Positions 31,624-38,960 of a stretch of 38,960 nucleotides of DNA are shown piece after piece. Position 1 is the stretch's first letter, and the number at the start of each line of letters is the position of its first letter. Origin of the DNA: JAGOUB01 sp964648045. GTDB lineage: Bacteria; Patescibacteriota; Gracilibacteria; Peribacterales; Peribacteraceae. Where the stretch lies: positions 1 through 38,960 of the forward strand of contig CAZYNU010000006.1 of NCBI GenBank assembly GCA_964648045.1. The letters run 5' to 3'. A program made the translations under genes and the position numbers. Under the pieces are notes generated by a model. The model made no database searches and was not told the origin of the DNA. It worked only from the letters and a program-made list of their open reading frames with translations.

Positions 31624-32182
31624 GGGCAGCCTGGTGATCGGGAGTGCCGTAGCCCTTGTGGTCGCCAAAGCCGTAGCCGGGATAGGTGAGGGCTTGTTCG
31701 GAGATCCATTCGTCGCGGGCCACCTTAGCGACGATCGATGCGGCGGCAATGGCTGGCTCGCTCTGGTCGCCGCGAACCACACTGATGTGCGGCAGATCAA
31801 ACCAAAACTTGTCCTTGCCATCGACGAGCAGGGCCGTCAGTTCTACCTGTGTTTGCAAAGCGGCCACCGCTTCTTGCATGGCTTTTTCGGTGGCACCCAG
31901 GATGCCGAGTGCGTCGACTGCTTCGGCCGTGGACCAGCCCAGTGCGTATGGGCAATGAGTGCGAATCCAGGCGGCGGCCAACTCGCGCTCGTCGGGCGAG
32001 AGTGATTTGCTGTCGGCGAGGCGGATGCCTTTTGTGCCCTTGGGCTCCCACCACGGCGGGTCACCGACGCGTTTTCGCATTTCCAACTCATTGGGTAGCA
32101 CGCAGGCACCTGCCACCACGGGTCCGGCAATGGCGCCGCGGCCCACCTCATCCACGCCTGCGAGGATGGCGGCAGCGGTCAT
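31505..32182 (-). CDS. rnhB: ribonuclease HII
   Basis: 225 aa. The catalytic Asp11-Glu12 are in AGVDEVGRGAIAGPVVAG, with Asp in LLVDGKD and Asp in SIVAKVARDEW; the family ending HRRTF is present. It cuts RNA in RNA-DNA hybrids and removes single ribonucleotides. After HRRTF it continues for about 25 low-complexity residues that overlap the lgt 3' end by 119 bp antisense. There is an insertion near residues 35-50 (RKRVGDPPWWEPKGTKG). ATG 32182 overlaps the murE stop (ATGA), so it is last in the SLH-ribR-murE-rnhB operon. Confidence 0.95.
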   Translation of the reverse strand: MTAAAILAGVDEVGRGAIAGPVVAGACVLPNELEMRKRVGDPPWWEPKGTKGIRLADSKSLSPDERELAAAWIRTHCPYALGWSTAEAVDALGILGATEKAMQEAVAALQTQVELTALLVDGKDKFWFDLPHISVVRGDQSEPAIAAASIVAKVARDEWISEQALTYPGYGFGDHKGYGTPDHQAALKQLGPCALHRRTFLRGTSSRATALTPAEIPAPSVSARA

Positions 32183-33471
32183 GCGCGTAGAGCCTGGAGC
32201 ATCTCTCGGGCAATCTCGCGCTCGTTCCAGGGAATTTGTCCTTGGGCGATCCACATGGTGGTGTCGCTGCCTTTGCCTGCCAGCAGCACGATGTCGCCGG
32301 GGGTGGCCAGGGTGAAAGCTCGGGCTATGGCTTCGCCGCGGTCGCTGATGCGGTGTGCTTCCACTTTCTGCTTGTCCACGGCTGCATACACCTCGTCGAT
32401 GATCGCCTCGGGATCTTCGTTGTACGGATCTTCATTGGTGACGATGACAACATCGGCCAATTCACTCGCGATACGGCCGATCTCCGGACGTTTTTCTTTC
32501 ATACGGTCGCCGCAGCTGCCCATGACCACGAGCAGGCGCTTGCCGGCTGGCAGGCGTTGGCGAAGCGATGACAGTGCTGTGCGGTATGAGGCGGGCGTGA
32601 CGGTGAAGTCGACGAAGACCGAGAACGGCTGACCTTCGTTAATCTGCTCCAAGCGGCCGTGTACGCCGCCAAAGCTGCTAAGTGCGCGGATGACGGCTTG
32701 GGCATTAAGTCCCAGGCCAATGGCGCAGCCAATGGCCGTGAGCGCGTTTTGCACGTTGAATTCGCCGGCCACTGGTAGATGTAACGGGGCTTTCCAACCC
32801 GTAGAACTAACGACCGTGGCGTTGGACCCCGAGGCGGTGGCGGTCAGCCCTTCTACCCAGAGATCCTCGCCGCCAGTTGGTGAGGCGGGCTTCTTTAAAC
32901 CGAAGGTGATGGTGCGGGCGGTTGGGATCGTGCGGTAGACGGGCCAGGTTTGATCGTCGCGGTTCAGCACTTTCACGCCCTCGGGTTTTAACATCCGAAA
33001 GAGCTTGGCTTTCGCTTCCATGTAGGCAGACATCGTGCCGTGGTAGTCGAGGTGCTCGGGAGAAAGATTGGTGATGGCGGCCACCGTTGGCCAGGTGCAG
33101 AGCGTGCGCCCCTGCGTGAGGCCGTGCGATGAATATTCCAAGATGGCGTGCGTACAGCCCTGTTGTACCAAGCGGCGGAGAAAGCCTTGAACAAGGGCCG
33201 GTGACGGCGATGTTTTTTGCGTGGGATTGGGCTCGGTCTTGCCTCGGATGGAAAACGACGCGGTGGAGAGAGAGCCGGCTGGCACGCCGATCGTATGAAG
33301 AATGTGCGTCACCATCCCGACGGTCGTCGTCTTGCCGTCGGTGCCCGTAATGCCCACGATCGTGAGTGATCGGGCGGGCAGGCCAGCACGCAGGGCGGCT
33401 ACGATGGCCTTGCTCCGGTGCCAGAGCAGGCGGAGGGGGTGCTGGTCGCTGATGGCCGATTTCAGATTCAC
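32179..33471 (-). CDS. murE: MurE-like Mur ligase lacking the N-terminal domain
   Basis: 430 aa from GTG 33471, which overlaps the riboflavin-kinase stop (GTGA). Central domain: GITGTDGKTTT (residues 41-51), NLSPEHLDYHGTMSAYMEAK, and AGEFNVQNALTAIG. C-terminal domain: VVMGSCGDRMKEKRP...NEDPYNEDP. The usual ~90-residue N-terminal UDP-MurNAc-binding domain is missing; only ~40 residues precede the P-loop. The substrate motif that reads DNPR in meso-DAP enzymes reads EDPY here, so the third amino acid of the stem peptide is not evident. It could be a true MurE adding a different residue or a MurE-like ligase. Confidence 0.88.
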   Translation of the reverse strand: MNLKSAISDQHPLRLLWHRSKAIVAALRAGLPARSLTIVGITGTDGKTTTVGMVTHILHTIGVPAGSLSTASFSIRGKTEPNPTQKTSPSPALVQGFLRRLVQQGCTHAILEYSSHGLTQGRTLCTWPTVAAITNLSPEHLDYHGTMSAYMEAKAKLFRMLKPEGVKVLNRDDQTWPVYRTIPTARTITFGLKKPASPTGGEDLWVEGLTATASGSNATVVSSTGWKAPLHLPVAGEFNVQNALTAIGCAIGLGLNAQAVIRALSSFGGVHGRLEQINEGQPFSVFVDFTVTPASYRTALSSLRQRLPAGKRLLVVMGSCGDRMKEKRPEIGRIASELADVVIVTNEDPYNEDPEAIIDEVYAAVDKQKVEAHRISDRGEAIARAFTLATPGDIVLLAGKGSDTTMWIAQGQIPWNEREIAREMLQALRA

Positions 33472-33848
33472 GCGTTCAGAATAGCACGCGCGGCAGCAAC
33501 GTCGCGGCCGATCTGGGCCACGAGCGCGTCCGTTGATGGAAAGTCCTGTACGTCGCGCAGGTAGTGCAGGTCGCTCACGTTCACGTGGCCAGTATTCGTT
33601 GGCGGAACTGTGTCGAGTAGATGTATCTCGCATGAGCGAACGTCTTTGAAGACGGGACGAGCGCCCAAGTGCATGACTGCCGCCAGCGCCTCGCCAGTCC
33701 CGTTTAGGCGGGCACGGCAGGCGAAGACGCCGTCTTGTATGCCTGCAGGCACGTTCTCAAGGTTGAGATTCAGCGTGGGCGTGCCGATGCGTCGGCCGCG
33801 CCCGGCGCCCGTCACCACGGCTGCGACGAAGTCGGGCAGGGGAGTCAT
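33468..33848 (-). CDS. stand-alone riboflavin kinase domain
   Basis: 126 aa. It corresponds to the C-terminal flavokinase half of RibF: VVTGAGRGRRIGTPTLNL (ATP/Mg loop with the PTxN motif), LPAGIQDGVF-like strand, ARPVFKDVRSCEIHLLD, and the terminal block DLHYLRDVQDFPSTDALVAQIGRDVAAAR. The FAD-synthetase half is absent, so it may make only FMN. It starts 1 nt after the SLH gene stop and is coupled to murE by a GTGA overlap. Placing a flavin enzyme between an S-layer protein and a Mur ligase is odd. Confidence 0.85.
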   Translation of the reverse strand: MTPLPDFVAAVVTGAGRGRRIGTPTLNLNLENVPAGIQDGVFACRARLNGTGEALAAVMHLGARPVFKDVRSCEIHLLDTVPPTNTGHVNVSDLHYLRDVQDFPSTDALVAQIGRDVAAARAILNA

Positions 33849-33849
33849 G

Positions 33850-34869
33850 TCACTTCTTCAGTTGGCGTGCTTGGTCCGCCAGGCTGGTGGAGATGAGTTT
33901 GATCTGCTCGCCCTGTGGGGCAAGCGTGGGTGAAAATTCCTCGGCCGCGGCGCCCAAGTCCCAGGCTTGTTTACACTTGGCGATTACATCGTCGTATTTG
34001 CCGCTGGCGGCTGTTCGGTAGGCTTCCACGATCAACTCCAATGCTTCGGTAATTTTGACGGCACCTTTCACAATCGGTTCATCGGGAGCCGATCGCAATG
34101 CGCCACGGGCGGCCACCGTGGCGCGGGCGGCGGCATAGGCGGCCTGAGCGGCGTCTGCTTTTTCGAGCGATGTGATGGCCTTGGCGCCGTCGGCATCGGC
34201 GTTGGCTAAAAGGTCTTTTACCCGCTTGCCGTTCTCGTATAGAAAATAGCGATACATGAGCAGGGCCATGCTGCCGCGATCGAGATCCATATTCGGATTC
34301 AAGTTGCCCTTGGCCGTCACCTGCGTCATTGATGTGCTAATTGCGAAGCGCATGTACGGGTAGAACCAATCGTTTTTGTCAGTCGTATCTTGGGCTAGCG
34401 GGGCGGTGATTTCGCTGAAAGAGCCAAGTGGGTCGGCACCCTGACTCAGCTGAAACATTTTCAGGAATTCGGCCCGAGTGACAGCTCGCGAACCTTCAAA
34501 ATTCGTCTTTTTGGGCGGACCATCGATGATCTTCAGTTGGACGCGGGCATATTCCACGAACGGTAGGTACCAAGAGCCGTCGGGAATGTCGCCGTAGGCC
34601 GATGTGACGCGATCGTCGAGCTTAGGCACGTTCTCTAGGCTGGAGACGATCACTTTTACGGCCGCGGCGCGATTCACGATTTCATTCGGGCGAAAGGTTC
34701 CGTCGCCATAGCCTTCTAAGATGCCTTTGGTGCGCAAATACTCCACGGCGGCGTAGGCCGGATGGTCCCCAGGCACGTCGGAGAACGAGGCGGCGGCGAC
34801 GCCCACGGGTGAAAGGGTGGTAACCGCGAAAAGAAGCAGGTTGGCGGAACGGTGGAGGATGGAAATCAT
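33850..34869 (-). CDS. S-layer homology (SLH) domain surface protein
   Basis: 339 aa. Signal peptide (ISILHRSANLLLFAVTTLSPVGVAAASF). The SLH repeats begin FSDVPGDHPAYAAVEYLRTKGILEGYGDGTFRPNEIVNRAAAVKVI and continue as YGDIPDGSWYLPFVEYAR...AVTRAEFLKMF; a third, weaker one (NDWFYPYMRFAIST...LDRGSMALLMYRYF) follows. The last ~110 residues are helical and Ala-rich. SLH domains bind secondary wall polymers, so this protein should coat or anchor at the cell wall. TACCCT ends 8 nt before ATG 34869. First gene of the operon with riboflavin kinase, murE and rnhB. Confidence 0.88.
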   Translation of the reverse strand: MISILHRSANLLLFAVTTLSPVGVAAASFSDVPGDHPAYAAVEYLRTKGILEGYGDGTFRPNEIVNRAAAVKVIVSSLENVPKLDDRVTSAYGDIPDGSWYLPFVEYARVQLKIIDGPPKKTNFEGSRAVTRAEFLKMFQLSQGADPLGSFSEITAPLAQDTTDKNDWFYPYMRFAISTSMTQVTAKGNLNPNMDLDRGSMALLMYRYFLYENGKRVKDLLANADADGAKAITSLEKADAAQAAYAAARATVAARGALRSAPDEPIVKGAVKITEALELIVEAYRTAASGKYDDVIAKCKQAWDLGAAAEEFSPTLAPQGEQIKLISTSLADQARQLKK

Positions 34870-34930
34870 CGGCGGATAGGGTAACCGGATAGACCTTTTT
34901 TTCCAATGGTTTCCGGCCGAAAACCTGCTG

Positions 34931-34954
34931 AAAAAGCACCCCCTCAGGAGTGCT
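34931..34954 (-). terminator. Rho-independent terminator of ftsZ
   Basis: On the minus strand AGCACTCC-TGAG-GGGGTGCT (one G-T pair) is followed by TTTTT, 26 bp beyond the ftsZ stop. Confidence 0.85.
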
Positions 34955-34979
34955 CTTTCTTGGCTTCGTACAAAGGAAA

Positions 34980-36236
34980 TTACTTGGACAGTGGCTTGCG
35001 CATGAAGGCCGGTACCTCCAACTCTTCCACGTTCACCTGCAAAGCGGTGGATTGGAGCATGCCGTCGTTCGGCTGGTGGGCATGCTGGTCACGGCCGCCG
35101 TGATCTTGCTGGCCGCCAGAGCGGGCCAGGGGCGCGGGAGCCTTCATGGTGCGCTGGAGGGCGGAGCCCATGGACATGGGGGCATTCAGCGGTTGATTGT
35201 CGAAGCCCGTGGCGATAACGGTGCACTTCACCTGGCCCGTGTAGTTCTCGTCGATAACGGCACCGAAGATGATGTTGGCCTCGGGCGCGGCGGTCTCGGT
35301 GATGACGCGGGCAGCCTCGTCCACTTCGAACATGGAGAGGTCCGTGCCGCCGGTGATATTGAAGAGGATACCCTGGGCGCCGCTGATGGAGAGCTCCAAG
35401 AGGGGAGAGTCGATGGCGGTGCGGGCGGCCTCGGCGGCGCGGCTGTCGCCGGTGCCGTAGCCGATGCCCATCAGGGCCGTGCCGGCGTCCTGCATGATGG
35501 ACTTCACGTCGGCAAAGTCGACGTTGATGAGACCGTGTTGAGTGATGAGGCTCGAGATACCCTCGATGGCGTGCTGAAGCACCTCGTCGACCACCTCGAA
35601 GGCCTCGGTGAGGGGCGTGGTCTTGTCGATGAGCGACAGGATCTTGTCGTTGGGGATCGTGATGAGCGTGTCGACCTTGTCGCGCAGATTCTCCAGCGCT
35701 TCGTCGGACTGCTTCTTGCGCTTGAGGCCTTCAAAGCTGAACGGGCGCGTGACGACGCCAACAGTCAGGATGCCCATGCTGCGGGCTAGTTCGGCGATTA
35801 CCGGGATGGAGCCGCTGCCTGTGCCGCCGCCGAGGCCGGCGGTGAGGAAGAGCATATCGGTGCCCTCGATGGCGGCCTTGATCTCTTCCGTGCTCTCCTC
35901 CGCGGCGCGCTTGCCGATCTCGGGGTTGGCGCCGGCACCGAGTCCGCGCGTGGTGCCGCGGCCGATGGTGATCTTTTTGCCGGCCGGATTGTGATAGAGC
36001 GCCTGAACGTCGGTGTTTACCGTGATGAACTCCACGCCCTGCACCTTATTGGTCATCATGCGCATGACGGCGTTGCCGCCGCCACCACCAGCGCCAAGGA
36101 CGCGGATGACAGCGCCGGGCAGAGCGTCCGGACGGACTTCGCGCGAGCTGGCGTCGTCCGACGGGGGTGTCGGTTGCGGCTGCTTGAACCCGCCAGGACG
36201 AGGGTTGGAGAACAGAGAGCGGAAGGTGTCGGACAT
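34980..36236 (-). CDS. ftsZ: cell division protein FtsZ
   Basis: 418 aa. Tubulin-like GTPase that forms the division ring. A variable N-terminal extension (residues 1-41, Pro/Ser-rich) precedes the core: VLGAGGGGGNAV, FITVNTDVQAL, the GTP signature GGGTGSGS (136-143; usually GGGTGTG), synergy-loop NVDFADVKSIM, and TVIATGF. After a flexible linker with a His/Gln-rich patch, the C-terminal peptide VEELEVPAFMRKP matches the conserved segment that binds FtsA. It lies 32 bp after ftsA with a CTTCTTCTTCTTTCC leader and no Shine-Dalgarno. A terminator follows. Confidence 0.97.
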   Translation of the reverse strand: MSDTFRSLFSNPRPGGFKQPQPTPPSDDASSREVRPDALPGAVIRVLGAGGGGGNAVMRMMTNKVQGVEFITVNTDVQALYHNPAGKKITIGRGTTRGLGAGANPEIGKRAAEESTEEIKAAIEGTDMLFLTAGLGGGTGSGSIPVIAELARSMGILTVGVVTRPFSFEGLKRKKQSDEALENLRDKVDTLITIPNDKILSLIDKTTPLTEAFEVVDEVLQHAIEGISSLITQHGLINVDFADVKSIMQDAGTALMGIGYGTGDSRAAEAARTAIDSPLLELSISGAQGILFNITGGTDLSMFEVDEAARVITETAAPEANIIFGAVIDENYTGQVKCTVIATGFDNQPLNAPMSMGSALQRTMKAPAPLARSGGQQDHGGRDQHAHQPNDGMLQSTALQVNVEELEVPAFMRKPLSK

Positions 36237-36268
36237 AACCGGGGTGGAAAGAAGAAGAAGTGGGGGAG

Positions 36269-37504
36269 TTACGGGAGCAGGCTCTTGAACCAGGAGCCAA
36301 CCTGGGCGGTGGTGCGCTTGAGATCAAAATTGCCGAAGCTGAAGCGCGAGTAGCTGTCGCCCTGGCGCAGCCCCCAGATGAGGGTGCCAAGCGCGGTGGC
36401 GTAAGCGGGGTCATCCACCTTCTCGATCACGCCGCCGATGTCGACGGGGAAGCCCATCTGTACGGGTAGGCCGAGTGTGTCGCGGGCGAGGTCGAGCACG
36501 CCGGGGGCCTTTACGGCGGCACCCGTCAGCACGGCGCCGGCCGGGAGCATGCCGCCGCGGCCGAGGCGATCCAACTCGGTCTTAATAAAGGAGAAGATCT
36601 CGAAGTAGCGGGCCTGCATGATTTCGGCCATGTAGCGCTTTGAGACGGTTTGACTGTCGATGCGGCTGACGGTGGAGAGGTCGATCATCTCGCGCTCGCC
36701 GACCTCTTGGGGCAGGACAGAGCCGTACTCGATCTTGATGCGCTCGGCGGTATCCACCGAGGTGCGCAGGCCGATGGCGATGTCGTTGGTGACGCTCTCA
36801 CCGCCGATAGGCAGGCAGACGGAGTGGAGGATCGTGCCTTCTTCATACACGGCCACACTGGTAGAGCCGGCGCCAACGTCGATCACGACTACGCCCAGCT
36901 CTTTCTGGCGCTTGGTGAGGGTGGCTTCGGCGGCCGCGATGGTGGCCGGGACCAGGGCATCAATGTCGACGCCTGCCTGGTCGATGCACTTCTCGACGTT
37001 CTTCACATGCTGGATGTGACCCGTGATGATGTGTGCCTCAACTTCCAGGCGGATACCCGTCATGCCGGCGGCGTTCTTAATGCCGCGCTGTTCGTCGACA
37101 GCGTACGACTTGGGTTCGATGTGCAGAATGCGGCGGTTCGGCGGGATGCTCACGGCCTGGGCGGCCTCAAGCACGCGGCCGATGTCGTCGTTCGTGATTT
37201 CGGCGCCCGAGATGGCGATGACACCGCGGCTATCGAAGGCCTCGATGTGCGAACCAGACAGGCCCACAAAGACGTGGTTGATCGGCACGCCGGCCATGCG
37301 CTCGGCGTCCTCGATGGAGGCGATGATGTTATGAATGAGTTCTTCGACATCGATCACCTGCCCCTTGCGGATGCCAAGAGAAGGAGACATGCCCACGCCG
37401 ATGACGTTGGGGACGCCGTCACGTGCCGACTCGGTCACGGCGACGACGGTGCGGATCTTTGCGCTGCCAACATCCAGGCTGGCGATGACTCGTTCTTTGG
37501 GCAT
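36269..37504 (-). CDS. ftsA: cell division protein FtsA
   Basis: 411 aa. Actin-like ATPase that tethers FtsZ to the membrane. Phosphate 1 ASLDVGSAKIRTVVA, the SHS2 (1C) region LSGSHIEAFDSRGVIAISG, phosphate 2 VVIDVGAGSTSVAVY, and adenosine motif GAVLTGAAVKAPGV. The C-terminus VGSWFKSLLP is a short amphipathic membrane-targeting helix. ATG 37504 has a C/T-only leader (CCCCTCCTCCTCTT), with no Shine-Dalgarno. ftsA and ftsZ form a two-gene operon; mur genes and ftsQ are not directly upstream. Confidence 0.97.
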   Translation of the reverse strand: MPKERVIASLDVGSAKIRTVVAVTESARDGVPNVIGVGMSPSLGIRKGQVIDVEELIHNIIASIEDAERMAGVPINHVFVGLSGSHIEAFDSRGVIAISGAEITNDDIGRVLEAAQAVSIPPNRRILHIEPKSYAVDEQRGIKNAAGMTGIRLEVEAHIITGHIQHVKNVEKCIDQAGVDIDALVPATIAAAEATLTKRQKELGVVVIDVGAGSTSVAVYEEGTILHSVCLPIGGESVTNDIAIGLRTSVDTAERIKIEYGSVLPQEVGEREMIDLSTVSRIDSQTVSKRYMAEIMQARYFEIFSFIKTELDRLGRGGMLPAGAVLTGAAVKAPGVLDLARDTLGLPVQMGFPVDIGGVIEKVDDPAYATALGTLIWGLRQGDSYSRFSFGNFDLKRTTAQVGSWFKSLLP

Positions 37505-37653
37505 AAGAGGAGGAGGGGCGGTGGAGCAAGAATTGGTCGCGCTGCCGAACGACGTCGCGGCATGCGCTGTCTCGGGAGTGGATTCTGCGGTCTCCGCTTC
37601 ATGACTGCAAGAGCGGCGTGATCATGTTTGGTGTACAGTCGCTAGAAACTCGA

Positions 37654-37684
37654 TCAGAAAAAGTGTTCAAAAAAATTTTTCTGA
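37654..37684. repeat. A/T-rich inverted repeat upstream of ftsA
   Basis: TCAGAAAAA (37654-37662) and TTTTTCTGA (37676-37684) are perfect 9-bp arms around a 13-nt loop, in a 265-bp gene-free region between ftsA and the exonuclease gene. It could be a weak terminator for the exonuclease gene, an operator, or a bent-DNA element. Confidence 0.5.
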
Positions 37685-37769
37685 GAAAACATCGAACAAT
37701 ATTCATACTCAATTTGGAGCCCTGAACGAAGAGCTTTTTCTTCACTGGGTCTCTCTGAAAATTTGTCGA

Positions 37770-38828
37770 TTATGCGAACAATGACAACTGTCCCTCTTCG
37801 CCCGAGACGCTTGCTGCGTCCTTGGTCGATCCGTGGTGCGGCGTATCGATGGAGCCCGTGAAGATGCGCTTTCCGTAGTCCGTCTCGAGGAGGCTCTCGA
37901 GCCGTCGACGGAGAAGGACAAACTCTAGCTCGTCGAACAGGCTGACGAGCGGTTCGACAGGCTGGTGCAATAGGCCTGTCTCACTAAGTGGTACGGGCAA
38001 AGGGGCATCGCAGAGAAGGACAGCCATCTTTTGGCAGAAAAAGGCGCTCTCGCGGTCGGCTTCCAGTTTTGCGCGTACGGCTGGGCGAACTTCGGCCAGG
38101 TGTTCGTAAAGATTCTCTAGTGTTCCGTAGGTGGCCAGCAGCTCGGCGGCGGTCTTGGGTCCGATGCCGCCGACTCCTTTCAGGTTGTCGGAGCTGTCGC
38201 CAGCAAGTCCTTTCATGGCGGCTACCTGGTCTGGGCGAACGCCATACTTGGCCAACACTTCTGCCGGGCCCAAGTATTCCGCGGCTTGATAACCTTTATG
38301 CGGAATGGCGATGCGCACCTTGTCGGTGGCCAGCTGGAAGGCATCGCGGTCGCCGGTGACGACGGTGACGCGCGGGACGCCAGCGGCAACGGCGGCGTGC
38401 GCGTAGGAGCAAAGAAAGTCGTCGGCTTCGTATTTAGGATCGCCGGCCACGGGAATGCCGAAGGCGCCAAGTAACTGCTCCACGGGTGCCATCTGACTGT
38501 AAAAGTCATCGGGAGTCTCTTGGCGACCGGCTTTATAGGTAGGATTCTCGTCGTGACGAAAGGTTTCGTCGCCACGGTCGCAGCACCACACCCAGGCATC
38601 GGGCTGCTCGATGCGGAGCATGGAGAGCAGCATAGAGGCCACGCCGAATGAGATGTTCACCTGCACGCCGGCGCGCGTCCGAAGTGTTCGCGGAATCGCC
38701 CAGTAGGCGCGGTGCATCAAGTGATTGCCGTCGATGAGGAGGAGGTGCTGGATGAATAGGAAGGTACAGGAGGGAGAGGGGAGTGTCAGTTCCTGTGTCA
38801 GGCGTTTGCCATCCATTCGGTATGGCAC
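37770..38828 (-). CDS. 5'-3' exonuclease / flap endonuclease (PolA N-domain type)
   Basis: 352 aa as the longest ATG frame. FEN-like acidic residues: LLIDGNHLMHRAYW, WCCDRGDETFRHD, YEADDFLCSYA, TVVTGDRDAFQLA, and the H3TH motif GVGGIGPKTAAELL. It removes RNA primers and 5' flaps; there is no polymerase domain. The last residues, GQLSLFA, match the beta-clamp-binding consensus QLxLF. The first 25 residues do not look like the family. An ATC codon at 38753 would give IQHLLLIDGN, aligning with the normal start, and sits 7 nt after TACCTT; a non-standard start is therefore possible. Confidence 0.92.
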   Translation of the reverse strand: MPYRMDGKRLTQELTLPSPSCTFLFIQHLLLIDGNHLMHRAYWAIPRTLRTRAGVQVNISFGVASMLLSMLRIEQPDAWVWCCDRGDETFRHDENPTYKAGRQETPDDFYSQMAPVEQLLGAFGIPVAGDPKYEADDFLCSYAHAAVAAGVPRVTVVTGDRDAFQLATDKVRIAIPHKGYQAAEYLGPAEVLAKYGVRPDQVAAMKGLAGDSSDNLKGVGGIGPKTAAELLATYGTLENLYEHLAEVRPAVRAKLEADRESAFFCQKMAVLLCDAPLPVPLSETGLLHQPVEPLVSLFDELEFVLLRRRLESLLETDYGKRIFTGSIDTPHHGSTKDAASVSGEEGQLSLFA

Positions 38829-38877
38829 TTCTTTGTGCGCGACAAAAAATCATCTTCTGAGCGTTTACTATTAAACG

Positions 38878-38926
38878 GGTATCCACTTTCTTTGGCGCAA
38901 AGAACGTGGAGAAAGAAACAGGCCGC
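38878..38926. repeat. 49-bp interspersed palindromic repeat, copy 2
   Basis: Inverted copy of 5115-5163 with 47 of 49 matches. One mismatch falls in the right arm of the palindrome, so copy 2 is slightly less perfect. It lies upstream of the exonuclease gene. Confidence 0.85.
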
Positions 38927-38960
38927 TGACGTTGTGTTGCCTGCGCGAAATGGCTCGGTC

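Noticed and set aside
1..38960. CRISPR array, prophage or insertion sequence
   Set aside because: No regularly spaced direct repeats, no integrase, transposase or capsid genes, and no terminal inverted repeats flanking a gene were seen; the two 49-bp copies are too far apart and flank housekeeping genes.

Overview
This 39-kb, gene-dense, high-GC window looks like chromosomal DNA of a small-genome bacterium of the Patescibacteria (Candidate Phyla Radiation) type. The inference rests on several features: a MurF with an N-terminal membrane domain, a MurD-MurL pair, a short MurE, a lone riboflavin-kinase domain, a TraC/VirB4-like ATPase together with a VirB2-like two-helix pilin, and FtsZ/FtsA beside a stand-alone 5'-nuclease. 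TGA is used as a normal stop (for example at 22167-22169 and 24233-24235), so the UGA=Gly code of Gracilibacteria/SR1 does not apply. Two runs of ten N (10240-10249, 11468-11477) show a scaffolded, probably metagenomic assembly. No rRNA, CRISPR array, transposase or phage gene was seen.

Layout. 1-8.8 kb: DHH phosphoesterase, an unknown gene with its own textbook promoter, VirB4-like ATPase, a lipoprotein, arginyl-tRNA synthetase, an SH3/deacetylase-like lipoprotein and a small membrane protein. 8.8-12.7 kb: a translationally coupled envelope operon, membrane MurF -> DegT-type PLP enzyme -> FemAB-type transferase. 12.7-16.6 kb: alpha/beta hydrolase, a PRMT-like methyltransferase and unknown or membrane proteins. 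16.6-20.7 kb: tRNA-Met, GrpE, histidine phosphatase, MurD, MurL and tRNA-Leu. 20.9-27.3 kb: thioredoxin reductase, an unknown pair, bL33, Nudix, RecF, RuvC, a signal-anchored protein and tRNA-Ile. 27.5-31.6 kb: lipoprotein, PRC-barrel protein, pilin, membrane protein, TsaD and Lgt. 31.5-37.5 kb: SLH protein -> riboflavin kinase -> MurE -> RNase HII, then FtsA -> FtsZ. The end carries a 5'-3' exonuclease.

Shared logic. Much of the window serves the cell envelope: MurD/MurL/MurE/MurF, FemAB, Lgt with lipoproteins, SLH and FtsAZ. A second theme is how genes are expressed. Many genes have a TANNNT (-10) box ending 6-9 nt before the start codon, which predicts leaderless mRNAs. Others have pyrimidine-rich leaders without a Shine-Dalgarno sequence. 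Two genes seem to fit this pattern only if ATT or ATC is the start codon. Two tRNA genes carry a copy of their own 5' end 94-99 nt upstream, a structure I cannot assign to a known class.
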